Part shown: positions 1 to 5,144 of the stretch, one piece after another
Layout of the letters: each line of letters starts with the position of its first letter
How positions within the stretch are numbered: the first letter of the stretch is position 1
Source of the DNA: Planctomycetota bacterium
GTDB lineage: Bacteria > Planctomycetota > Phycisphaerae > Phycisphaerales > UBA1924
NCBI GenBank assembly: GCA_023412695.1
Contig: JAEYNG010000433.1
Span: forward strand, 1-5,144
Reading direction: 5' to 3'
Length of the DNA stretch: 5,144 bases
Position numbers and translations under genes: made by a program
The notes under the pieces: generated by a model
Databases searched by the model: none
The model's input: the letters and a program-made list of their open reading frames with translations, nothing else
Told to the model about the DNA's origin: nothing

Positions 1-420
1 CTTTGCGAAGGCCGAAATGTCTGTCGCGAACTGGTCCGCTTCCAGGATCGAGTAGCGGCCACAAATGTAAACGGTGGGGACGTTGTTCGCGAGCGCATAC
101 CGGATCGCACACTGCAATCGGCGGCCGGCTTCTTCGGCTTCGGCGCTGCCCGGTGCCGAGGCGAGCGGAGCGCCTGGGATGAACAGGCATGTTCCCGGCG
201 CGCCCGTGCACCCACCCGGATCTGTGCACCCAATTCCGGCGGGGACAGTGCAGCCGATTGGGACTGCGCTCATGATGCATGGACAGTCACCGCTCGGTGG
301 CGCAAAGCAGTTGTCGCAGTCGACATTCTGTGCCAGGGCGGATGCGTGGAACCACAGACCCATCAGTACGAAGAGGAACGTACGAACCGTTCCAATACTC
401 TCTCGCGTAGGACTTGCCAC
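1..420 (-). CDS. Exported cysteine-rich protein, N-terminal part (3' end outside window)
   Basis: Reading the minus strand from a GTG at 420-418 gives 140 codons with no stop to the window edge. A strong Shine-Dalgarno sequence (AGGGAGGA) lies about six bases before the GTG, which is why I chose this start; no ATG offers an alternative nearby. Residues 1-31 form a signal peptide: charged N-terminus (Arg7, Arg13), hydrophobic core FLFVLMGLWF, and a cleavage site around Ala-Leu-Ala-Gln (28-31). Residues 35-78 then hold eight cysteines (35, 38, 46, 48, 57, 65, 71, 78) among Gly and Pro, suggesting a small disulfide-linked region outside the cytoplasm. Residues about 102-140 (LQCAIRYALANN, then VPTVYICGRYSI) resemble the entry strand of a right-handed beta-helix or similar repeat fold, but too little is visible to name a family. 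Codon use is relaxed (10 of the first 20 codons end in G or C), like the start of the divergent neighbour. I do not recognise the protein; export is well supported, function is unknown. Confidence 0.8.
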   Translation of the reverse strand, partial: MASPTRESIGTVRTFLFVLMGLWFHASALAQNVDCDNCFAPPSGDCPCIMSAVPIGCTVPAGIGCTDPGGCTGAPGTCLFIPGAPLASAPGSAEAEEAGRRLQCAIRYALANNVPTVYICGRYSILEADQFATDISAFAK

Positions 421-765
421 GAACCGTCCTCCCTTGGCAGTTAAAGCTTTGCGCCCCCGATTCTGAGGGAGCGACCCGCGCCCGATGACCCCAAGACAGG
501 TGTAACAGAGTTCTTTATTTGTAACAATCCCCACAAGTGGGTCTTTTCGTAAACTCCGGCGAAACTCGAAAGTCCGTTTCGAGGCGCCATAACAGAGGTG
601 GCCATGAACGCCCAATTCTGGTGGTCATTTATTGGACCGGGCTGTCAACGGGGGCGGTGTGTACGGCCTTCGCCGACCATTATTTTGTCGCAGGCACTGA
701 ACCCGCTCACCCATCAAATCGATCGATCCCCTGTTCAAGGCCCACTTTAGTAGGGGATCTCGACC
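421..765. other. Divergent intergenic region between two secreted-protein genes
   Basis: These 345 bases separate two genes transcribed away from each other, so both promoters should lie here. An A+T-rich patch at about 507-552 contains TTCTTTATTT and a small inverted repeat, CCCAC-AA-GTGGG (530-541); a palindrome ATCGATCGAT lies near 718-727. I could not pick out a -35/-10 pair of convincing spacing on either strand. Shine-Dalgarno sequences sit at both edges: AGGGAGGA before the minus-strand gene and AGGGG (752-756), nine bases before the ATG at 766. An ATG-initiated reading frame of 48 codons (604-750) ends in tandem TAG codons and is not judged real. Confidence 0.5.
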
Positions 766-2775
766 ATGAACCGATTTTGTGCTCTTGCGCCAACTCTTGG
801 CCTCGGCATAATGCTGCTTCCGTTTGTCTCCACCGCCAGAGCGGGGGTGGCGGACACAGCTTGGCTGGTTGCGCGGTCGGGACGAGCTGCTCCGGCACTT
901 CCTGGCTTTGTGTTCAACGGCCTGTATCTCGACAATGCCAACACCACACTGCCGGCACCACTGTTGAGTGCAGGGTCCGTTGTGGTTACCGGTTCTCTTC
1001 GACAAGGCGTAAGCGCTCCGCCGAGCGATCGCGGTGTGTGGGTGCTCGCTCCTGACGGTGACGCGCGATTAGTTGCACGACAGGCCGCCGCTGCGCCAGG
1101 GATTGCTGGCGCTTTGTTCGACTCGTTCACGCCGGTAGCAGCCTCCGCTGACGGGCGTGTAATGTTGGTGGCGACCGTGAGCGGGCCCGGTATCACGCCG
1201 GGTTTGAACTCGCGCGGATTCTGGCTTTCGAGTGTTGACGCTTTATCGCTTGTGATTCGTGAGGCGCAGGTTGCTCCCGAGACAAGTCCTGTCGGTTATT
1301 TCCGGTCGCTCACCGAGAGCTATTTGCTCGACGGGAGCGCGGGCGCTGACGTTGGCGTGCGTTCACTTGTGATGCGTCTTCCCGGTGACCCTGATCCGAT
1401 GCCTGTGACATATGGCAACTGGATTCGCCGCGGGCAGCAGATGGAGATGGCCTCTTGGTCTTATGGTGCTGCGCCAGACATAGCGAACGCCTGGATCGCT
1501 CAAGGCTTTGACGTTTTGGGCTGCTCGGGTCGAGGTGCGTGCGTCGGCCAAATCTACGGCCCCGCGGTGAGCACGGTTGTCATCAACGGCGTGACCGTTA
1601 CAACGGACTCGTGCGTATGGCGAACGAGCGCTGACGCACGGTCACTGGTTTCACGAACGGGAAGCGCCGCGCCCGGCACGGCGGCAGGAGTCGTTTTCCG
1701 GTCACTCCCGAGTGGCTCCAACCTGCCCGCCGTGAATGGAACCGGCGATATCGTATTCTGGGGCATGCTCGCAGGCCCCGGCGTAACTTCACTGAACTGG
1801 ACAGGCTTGTGGCGCTCGACGGCGACAGGGGTTTCGCTTCTTGCTCGCAGCGGGAATCCAGCGATTGCTGCGGGTACGGGCGTGACGTTCGGCGGAATCT
1901 CCGCAAACTCCAGCGACGGGACGCTGTGGGTCATGGACAACGGCGACGCCGTATTTGCCACAGGACTCGGCGGAGCCGGAGCAAATCTCGCTAACTGCAT
2001 GGGCATCTACAAGTGGTCGGCCTCGGGTCAGCACGCCCTCCTTGCGCGTGCCGGTGTTTCGAACGGCGCGCTGCCCTCCGGCACGACGCTTGTCCGCACG
2101 ACGCTTCCGCTGGCGATGAAAGCCGCGGGCGATGACCACGTCATGTTCACGGCGCAGCTCTCGGGCACAAGCGTGAACAGCGGGAACAACGACATCCTGC
2201 TCCGTCACACCAACGAGCACGGGCTGCAGCTCGTGGCGCGCGAGGGCTCGACGTACGGCAACCACGTGCTGAAGTCGTTCGTGAACAACGGCGCGGACAT
2301 TCAGATCACCGGGACGGGCTTTGCCGTCGTGCCGGCGATGTTCTCGCCGACGAGCAACCCCAATGCGACGCCGGTGCTCGGCGCGCTGGGCGTCTCGCCG
2401 AGCGGCGCGGCACGCGTGCTCGCGGTGGTGAACCATCCGATCGCGCTGAGCGATGGGACGTTCCCGACGATTGGCCAGCTCCGGATCGCGTCCAAGGGCG
2501 CGATTTCGAACGACGGCCGCGTGGCGATGGCGGCGAGCTTCGGCTCCGGCACGCCGCGGGACGAGGGCGTGTTCGTCGTGACGATCGACCTGGGCTACGA
2601 GCCGCCGGCCCCGTGCCCCGCGGATCACGACCAGTCCGGTTCATTGACGACCGAGGACGTCTTCTCGTTCCTCCAGGCGTGGTTCCGCGGCGAGGCGGAC
2701 TACGACCAGTCCGGCGTCAACGACGTCGTGGACATCTTCGAGTTCCTCGCGGACTACTTCAACGGCTGCGAGTAA
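766..2775 (+). CDS. Secreted tandem-repeat protein with C-terminal dockerin-like tail
   Basis: A 669-residue protein starting at ATG 766 (AGGGG nine bases upstream) and ending in TAA. Residues 1-26 are a signal peptide: Arg3, hydrophobic core LGLGIMLLPFV, cleavage after Ala-Arg-Ala. Residues about 34-606 consist of repeats of 60-68 residues, each opening with a L-V-x-R-x-G-like strand, often followed by A-P-G, then G-x-x-F-x-S-L, N-x-x-G-x-x-x-F, a G-P-G-V-T turn and a G-L-W strand. This suggests a beta-rich repeat fold, possibly propeller-like (inference). Residues 617-668 form a tail with two calcium-binding-type loops, D620-x-D-x-S-G-x-L and D645-x-D-x-S-G, each followed by a helix rich in Phe and Leu, bracketed by Cys617 and Cys668. 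Such GC-ending dockerin-like tails are known on many exported Phycisphaerae proteins; their role in surface attachment or sorting is presumed, not shown. No catalytic motif is visible, so the protein is probably structural or binding. The first two-thirds have lower third-position GC than the last third. Confidence 0.92.
   Translation: MNRFCALAPTLGLGIMLLPFVSTARAGVADTAWLVARSGRAAPALPGFVFNGLYLDNANTTLPAPLLSAGSVVVTGSLRQGVSAPPSDRGVWVLAPDGDARLVARQAAAAPGIAGALFDSFTPVAASADGRVMLVATVSGPGITPGLNSRGFWLSSVDALSLVIREAQVAPETSPVGYFRSLTESYLLDGSAGADVGVRSLVMRLPGDPDPMPVTYGNWIRRGQQMEMASWSYGAAPDIANAWIAQGFDVLGCSGRGACVGQIYGPAVSTVVINGVTVTTDSCVWRTSADARSLVSRTGSAAPGTAAGVVFRSLPSGSNLPAVNGTGDIVFWGMLAGPGVTSLNWTGLWRSTATGVSLLARSGNPAIAAGTGVTFGGISANSSDGTLWVMDNGDAVFATGLGGAGANLANCMGIYKWSASGQHALLARAGVSNGALPSGTTLVRTTLPLAMKAAGDDHVMFTAQLSGTSVNSGNNDILLRHTNEHGLQLVAREGSTYGNHVLKSFVNNGADIQITGTGFAVVPAMFSPTSNPNATPVLGALGVSPSGAARVLAVVNHPIALSDGTFPTIGQLRIASKGAISNDGRVAMAASFGSGTPRDEGVFVVTIDLGYEPPAPCPADHDQSGSLTTEDVFSFLQAWFRGEADYDQSGVNDVVDIFEFLADYFNGCE
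865..2583 (+). repeat. About nine degenerate protein repeats of 60-68 residues
   Basis: The repeat-opening strand occurs at residues 34 (LVARSG), 102 (LVARQA), 162 (LVIREA), about 220 (degenerate, WIRRGQQ), 294 (LVSRTG), 358 (LLARSG), 425 (LLARAG), 489 (LVAREG) and 551 (VLAVVN, degenerate). Spacings are 68, 60, about 58, about 74, 64, 67, 64 and 62 residues. The double interval between 162 and 294 is what exposes the degenerate fourth copy. The best matched copies share the A-P-G turn and a following F-x-S-L strand. The repeats are protein-level only; the DNA copies are not identical, so this is an old duplication. Confidence 0.8.
2614..2769 (+). other. Dockerin-like calcium-binding tail domain
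   Basis: Encodes residues 617-668 of the secreted repeat protein. Loop one has acidic or polar ligands at positions 1, 3, 5, 7 and 12 (D620, D622, S624, S626, D631); loop two has D645, D647, S649, D653 and D656. Both loops share the D-Q-S-G core and each is followed by a short amphipathic helix (VFSFLQAWF and IFEFLADYF), so the two halves are an internal duplication. Cys617 and Cys668 flank the pair and could form a disulfide. The family pattern is known from Phycisphaerae exported proteins; calcium binding here is inferred from the ligands. Confidence 0.85.
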
Positions 2776-2793
2776 TCGTGGGCGGTTGAATGC

Positions 2794-3867
2794 TCAGCCG
2801 CGGGGCGCAATGGCCTCGGGCTGGAGCGGACGCGTCGTGACCTGCGGCCGCTGCTTCCAGGTTGGCCAGTCGGCGCGGGTCGCCTCGACGATGCGCTGCG
2901 CGGTGCGGACATTGACGAACCCGGCGGTCGCGTCGATCTCGGGCTGCGCGCCGTCCTTGACGGCGTCGAGGAACGCGCGGATCTCGGCGACGATCGGCTC
3001 GGCGTCGTCGATCACCAGGTTCTCGATGTTCACCAGCTCCTGCCACTTGAGGTCAGTCAGGTCCACGCCCTTGCGGAGCTGCTCGCGGCACTCCTCCATC
3101 TGCAGCTCGTTGGCGATGCGGCGGATAATGGTGCCCTTCTTCGCGGCGTAGTCGATCTTGATGTACGCGTTCTCGCCCGTGATCCGCGCGATGCGCTCGG
3201 TCTTGAGCGCGAGACGCGAGGCGGTGACGTTGGCCACGCACTTGCCGCCGCCCTTGCCGTCGGGGCCGGGGGGCAGGTCGAACACAAGGCGGGCGTTGCA
3301 GATGTCCTCGTGTTCGGTGATGACCGGGACACCGGAGGCGTAGATCTCGACGGGCTCGTGGCCGCCCATGAGCATGAGCACCACGTCGAGGTCGTGGATC
3401 ATCATGTCCATGACGACGCCGACGTCCACCGAGCGGAAGGTCATCGGGCTGACGCGGTGCACCTCCATGAATCGCGGCACGATCGGCAGGCCATTGGCCC
3501 GCTCCTTCTGCAACGCCCGCATGATGGGGTTGAACCGCTCGATGTGGCCGACCATCAGCACGCCGGACGAACGCTCCGCGGCCTCCTTGATGGCCCACGC
3601 GTCATCGACGCTGCCGGCGAGCGGCTTCTCGATCAAGCACGAGACGCCCGCGGCCAGGAGCTCCTCGGCCACGCGGCGGTGATGGGTGGTCGGGACAGCG
3701 ACGCTGACGGCGTCCACGCCCGCGGAGATCAGCTTCTCGACGCTCGAGAACGCGCGGCAGCCCCACTGGTCGGCGATGTCGCCGGCGCGCTCGAAGTTCG
3801 CGTCGACGATGCCCACGAGCTCGGTGTCGGGGAGCTGGTGGTAGACACGGGCGTGGTGCCGGCCCAT
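2794..3867 (-). CDS. Gfo/Idh/MocA-family NAD(P)-dependent oxidoreductase
   Basis: The ATG-started frame gives 357 residues ending in TGA, but this ATG lies inside the dinucleotide-binding motif. In-frame codons just upstream (3868-3897) read VRCGVIGVGR before MGRHHARVY, completing the G-x-G-x-x-G loop, so the true N-terminus must be further upstream (see the 3868-3975 entry). Counting from this ATG: acid ending strand two, VDAN (21-24); the family E-K-P motif at 80-82, whose Lys is catalytic in relatives; GHIERFNP (107-114); and the D-x-x-x-H-D catalytic helix at 154-159. The C-terminal half (about 115-320) is the alpha/beta substrate domain. The GHIERFNP segment and DMMIHDLD helix resemble the branch containing UDP-GlcNAc 3-dehydrogenases (GnnA-like), so a nucleotide-sugar substrate is possible but unproven. 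The gene is downstream of thioredoxin on the same strand and convergent with the secreted-protein gene, 18 bases away. Family assignment is firm, substrate is not. Confidence 0.88.
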   Translation of the reverse strand: MGRHHARVYHQLPDTELVGIVDANFERAGDIADQWGCRAFSSVEKLISAGVDAVSVAVPTTHHRRVAEELLAAGVSCLIEKPLAGSVDDAWAIKEAAERSSGVLMVGHIERFNPIMRALQKERANGLPIVPRFMEVHRVSPMTFRSVDVGVVMDMMIHDLDVVLMLMGGHEPVEIYASGVPVITEHEDICNARLVFDLPPGPDGKGGGKCVANVTASRLALKTERIARITGENAYIKIDYAAKKGTIIRRIANELQMEECREQLRKGVDLTDLKWQELVNIENLVIDDAEPIVAEIRAFLDAVKDGAQPEIDATAGFVNVRTAQRIVEATRADWPTWKQRPQVTTRPLQPEAIAPRG

Positions 3868-3975
3868 GCGGCCGACACCGATGACACCGCAGCGGACACG
3901 CCGGTTCGCGATGCCCGTCCGCAGCGGGGCCTTCCGAGATTGACCGCCCTACCCTCCGCCGTTGCTGCCCGCCAT
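3868..3975 (-). other. In-frame 5' extension of the oxidoreductase, interrupted by a TAG codon
   Basis: Upstream of the ATG at 3867 the same frame stays open for 27 codons and encodes the missing first strand and glycine loop of the Rossmann fold. It contains no ATG, GTG or TTG. It then meets TAG at 3951-3949, and eight codons beyond that an in-frame ATG at 3975-3973 (with an in-frame GTG at 3987-3985). The only near-start codons after the TAG are CTG at 3924-3922, preceded by GGAAGG with suitable spacing, and ATC at 3912-3910. Either initiation uses a non-standard codon, or the ATG at 3975 is the start and the TAG is a nonsense mutation, a sequencing error or a readthrough codon. The conserved VRCGVIGVGR stretch shows that this DNA is, or recently was, translated. 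Confidence 0.75.
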
Positions 3976-3990
3976 GTTCGTTCTCACAAA

Positions 3991-4002
3991 GGGCCGCGGC
4001 CC
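3991..4002 (-). terminator. GC-rich palindrome after thioredoxin, weak terminator candidate
   Basis: GGGCCGCGGCCC is a perfect 12-base palindrome about 32 bases past the thioredoxin stop. On the minus strand it is followed by TTT and then G, so it looks like a stem without a proper loop and with a very short U run. It could slow or partly end thioredoxin transcription before the oxidoreductase, but it could equally be chance in GC-rich DNA. Confidence 0.2.
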
Positions 4003-4033
4003 GTGGCGGGCGCGGCGGGGGTCCGGGTCCGGG

Positions 4034-4366
4034 TTACTTGCTCAACGCGTCGAGCGCGGCGACGAAGTCGTTCTTGCTCTGCAAGCCGACAAACTTCTTG
4101 GCGACCTGCCCGTTCTTGAAGATGATCACGGTCGGGATGGCGGAGATGGCGTACTTGACGGCGGTCTCGCGGTTGGAGTCGGTGTCCACCTTGCCCACCT
4201 TGACCCGCCCCTTGAACTCGTCGGCGATCTGGTCGATCGTCGGGCTCAGCATCTTGCAGGGCATGCACCACTCGGCCCAGAAGTCCACCAGGACCGGCAC
4301 GTCCGCGGAGAGGACCTCGCTCTGGAAGTTGCCGTCCGTGAACTCCACAACGTTCGCGCTCGCCAT
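4034..4366 (-). CDS. trxA: Thioredoxin with WCMPC active site
   Basis: Cytoplasmic thiol-disulfide oxidoreductase that reduces disulfides in partner proteins such as ribonucleotide reductase and is itself recycled by thioredoxin reductase. The product has 110 residues, the normal length for a single-domain thioredoxin. I chose the ATG at 4366 because AAGGAA lies eight bases upstream and the family N-terminus fits; an open frame continues further upstream but is not thioredoxin-like. Key features: buried Asp28, active site W33-C-M-P-C37, conserved Lys38, strand VGKVDTD (57-63), cis-proline Pro78 in the AIPT motif, and the terminal Gly94 strand and helix. The residue between the active-site cysteines is Met in place of the usual Gly, while Pro36 is kept. 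It follows folP at 170 bases and precedes the Gfo/Idh gene. A strong hairpin lies in its leader. The family is certain; the symbol is used as the general name for this family. Confidence 0.96.
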   Translation of the reverse strand: MASANVVEFTDGNFQSEVLSADVPVLVDFWAEWCMPCKMLSPTIDQIADEFKGRVKVGKVDTDSNRETAVKYAISAIPTVIIFKNGQVAKKFVGLQSKNDFVAALDALSK

Positions 4367-4388
4367 ACGAGTGTTCCTTGCTGCTGAA

Positions 4389-4410
4389 ACCGGGCCGCGA
4401 ACGGCCCGGC
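4389..4410 (-). promoter_or_regulatory. Strong UUCG-loop hairpin in thioredoxin leader
   Basis: On the minus strand CCGGGCCG and CGGCCCGG form a perfect 8-bp stem closed by a TTCG loop, with one possible G-U pair added at the base. It is followed by TTTCAGCAGC and then AAGGAA, the thioredoxin Shine-Dalgarno, ten bases later. It may be a weak intrinsic terminator limiting readthrough from folP (only three U residues follow), a 5' stabilising structure on the thioredoxin mRNA, or a processing site. The structure is directly visible; its role is inferred. Confidence 0.5.
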
Positions 4411-4468
4411 AGACACATCGCGTGTGCACCGCCAACGAGCGAACTCCGTGCCGCTGACGGCCCCCTCG

Positions 4469-4504
4469 GTGGCCAACGTGGCCACGCACAATGCCGGCAT
4501 TCTA
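4469..4504 (-). promoter_or_regulatory. Possible thioredoxin promoter and operator-like repeats
   Basis: Within the 170-base folP-thioredoxin gap the minus strand carries TAGAAT (4504-4499), one base from the consensus -10. It overlaps a perfect 12-base palindrome, AATGCCGGCATT (4490-4501). Just downstream lie two copies of GTGGCCA in plus-strand reading (4469-4475 and 4478-4484), nine bases apart. I find no -35 resembling TTGACA at 16-18 bases, so the promoter call is weak; planctomycete promoters are often poorly matched to the Escherichia coli consensus. The arrangement would suit a regulator binding over a -10 element. Confidence 0.22.
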
Positions 4505-4536
4505 CGCCGCGTGAACCGCGAACCGGGGCGGACGGG

Positions 4537-5144
4537 TCACGTGGCGCAGGTCCGATAGGGTTCTGATTGGACCTTCAATGAAGCGGCTGCGAGCAGGGCA
4601 TCGCGGTGTTCTCGCACGTCGTGCACGCGGAAGAGCGAGGCGCCACGCAGGTAATGCATCACTGACAGGCCCAACGAGGCGTGCACCCGATCTCGCGGTG
4701 ATGCGGACTCAAGGCCGGCAGCGCGGGCGGTGAAACTCTTGCGGCTCAATGCGCTCATGACCGGGAAACCGAGCGCGGCAAGCGCAGGCGTTTCACGGAC
4801 GAGCGTCAGGTTCTGCTCAACGGTCTTGCCGAAGCCCAAGCCGGGGTCGATCACTATGCGCGACGGATCGATGCCGACTTGGATCGCCGCCGCGGTTCTT
4901 GATGCGAGAAACTCGCGCACTGCGCCAGCGACGCCCTCGGGGTGGTCATACGTCGGCTCGCGCACGTACTGGTCCGAGAAGCTGTCCTCGCCGGGCGGCC
5001 GGAGGCGGTGCATGAGGATGATGCCCGCGCGGCGGGCCGCGACGAGCCGGAGGAGCTTCGGGTCTTCGGTCCCCGCGGACACGTCGTTCACAGCGTCCGC
5101 GCCGGCCTCGATCGCGGCGTCGGCGACGGCGGCGAGGGTCGTGT
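4537..5144 (-). CDS. folP: Dihydropteroate synthase, C-terminal part (5' end outside window)
   Basis: Condenses 6-hydroxymethyl-dihydropterin diphosphate with p-aminobenzoate to give dihydropteroate in folate synthesis; cytoplasmic TIM barrel and the sulfonamide target. About 201 codons are visible, ending in TGA, so some 80-90 N-terminal residues, including the first pterin loop, lie outside. A GTG at 5091 is internal: the frame continues upstream as TTLAAVADAAIEAGADA, matching the barrel strand before it. Motifs in order: V-N-D-V-S-A-G with the pterin-binding Asn; L-M-H after the next strand; D-P-G-L-G-F-G-K with the conserved Asp; S-R-K-S-F with the catalytic-site Lys; and the closing R-V-H-D-V with Arg and His for the diphosphate. 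The loop after L-M-H is longer than usual and lacks the common M-R-G-T-P sequence. It is the first visible gene of a minus-strand series with thioredoxin and the Gfo/Idh oxidoreductase. Family is certain. Confidence 0.96.
   Translation of the reverse strand, partial: TTLAAVADAAIEAGADAVNDVSAGTEDPKLLRLVAARRAGIILMHRLRPPGEDSFSDQYVREPTYDHPEGVAGAVREFLASRTAAAIQVGIDPSRIVIDPGLGFGKTVEQNLTLVRETPALAALGFPVMSALSRKSFTARAAGLESASPRDRVHASLGLSVMHYLRGASLFRVHDVREHRDALLAAASLKVQSEPYRTCAT

Noticed and set aside
530..541. CCCAC-AA-GTGGG inverted repeat followed by TCTTTT.
   Set aside because: The loop is too small, no plus-strand gene ends here, and the stem is short; recorded only as part of the intergenic description.
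604..750. Small open frame of 48 codons with AGAGG before its ATG, in the same frame as the downstream secreted protein.
   Set aside because: It ends in tandem TAG TAG, its product has no recognisable domain or clear signal peptide, and its codon pattern is not distinctive. A leader peptide cannot be excluded.
537..1055. Plus-strand open frame of 172 codons overlapping the start of the secreted gene.
   Set aside because: It overlaps the signal peptide and first repeats of the well-supported gene in another frame, and has a basic, Ser/Arg/Cys-rich composition typical of a frame shadow.
1789..2628. Long minus-strand open frame of 279 codons opposite the secreted gene.
   Set aside because: Extremely Arg/His/Ala-rich, no motif, and lies in the part where third-position GC approaches 90%, which removes stops from antisense frames.
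2764..2800. CGGCTG and CAGCCG arms spanning the gap between the convergent genes, a possible bidirectional terminator.
   Set aside because: Only six continuous pairs, a loop of more than 20 bases and no T run on either side.
4018..4034. Short GGGTCC tandem repeat just past the thioredoxin stop.
   Set aside because: Only two full copies in GC-rich DNA; no sign of a functional repeat.
3310..4119. Plus-strand open frame of 269 codons opposite the oxidoreductase and thioredoxin end.
   Set aside because: His/Asp/Ala-rich antisense shadow spanning two real genes and their intergenic region; no domain is visible.
4367..4489. Upstream extension of the thioredoxin frame by 41 codons to an ATG at 4489.
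   Set aside because: The extension is Arg-rich, covers the hairpin, has no family similarity, and the ATG at 4366 has a well-placed Shine-Dalgarno.

Overview
The window looks like chromosomal DNA from a high-GC member of the Planctomycetota, most likely the Phycisphaerae/Phycisphaerales. The main clue is the C-terminal tail of the large secreted protein: paired dockerin-like calcium loops bracketed by cysteines and ending in Asn-Gly-Cys-Glu, a tail typical of that group. Supporting clues are the Gram-negative-like set of housekeeping genes and the two large-signal-peptide exported proteins. Assignment to a genus is not possible from this sequence.

Layout. Bases 1-420 (minus) hold the N-terminal part of an exported, cysteine-rich protein that runs off the left edge; it has a GTG start with a strong ribosome binding site. 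Bases 421-765 are a divergent intergenic region. Bases 766-2775 (plus) encode a 669-residue exported protein built from about nine tandem repeats of 60-68 residues followed by a dockerin-like tail. It meets a three-gene minus-strand block tail to tail, with only 18 bases between the stop codons. Read in the direction of transcription, that block is folP (dihydropteroate synthase, 5' end outside the window), a thioredoxin with a Trp-Cys-Met-Pro-Cys active site, and a Gfo/Idh/MocA-family NAD(P)-dependent oxidoreductase.

How the genes relate. The left half is accessory secreted material with relaxed codon use (about 50-65% GC at third positions in sampled lines). The right half is housekeeping metabolism: folate synthesis, redox control, and a sugar-dehydrogenase-like enzyme. 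The composition shift falls inside the 766-2775 gene, not between genes. The three minus-strand genes are co-oriented, but gaps of 170 bases and at least 58 bases make a single tight operon uncertain.

The points most worth a second look are: (i) the oxidoreductase reading frame, whose NAD-binding first strand lies upstream of the first usable ATG and is separated from the next upstream ATG by an in-frame TAG; (ii) the compositional break inside the repeat protein; (iii) a perfect 8-bp stem with a UUCG loop in the thioredoxin leader; and (iv) an unusual pterin-loop insertion in FolP. I see no CRISPR array, RNA gene, insertion sequence or phage gene. I did not find a convincing wholly new system; the oxidoreductase start is the strongest anomaly.
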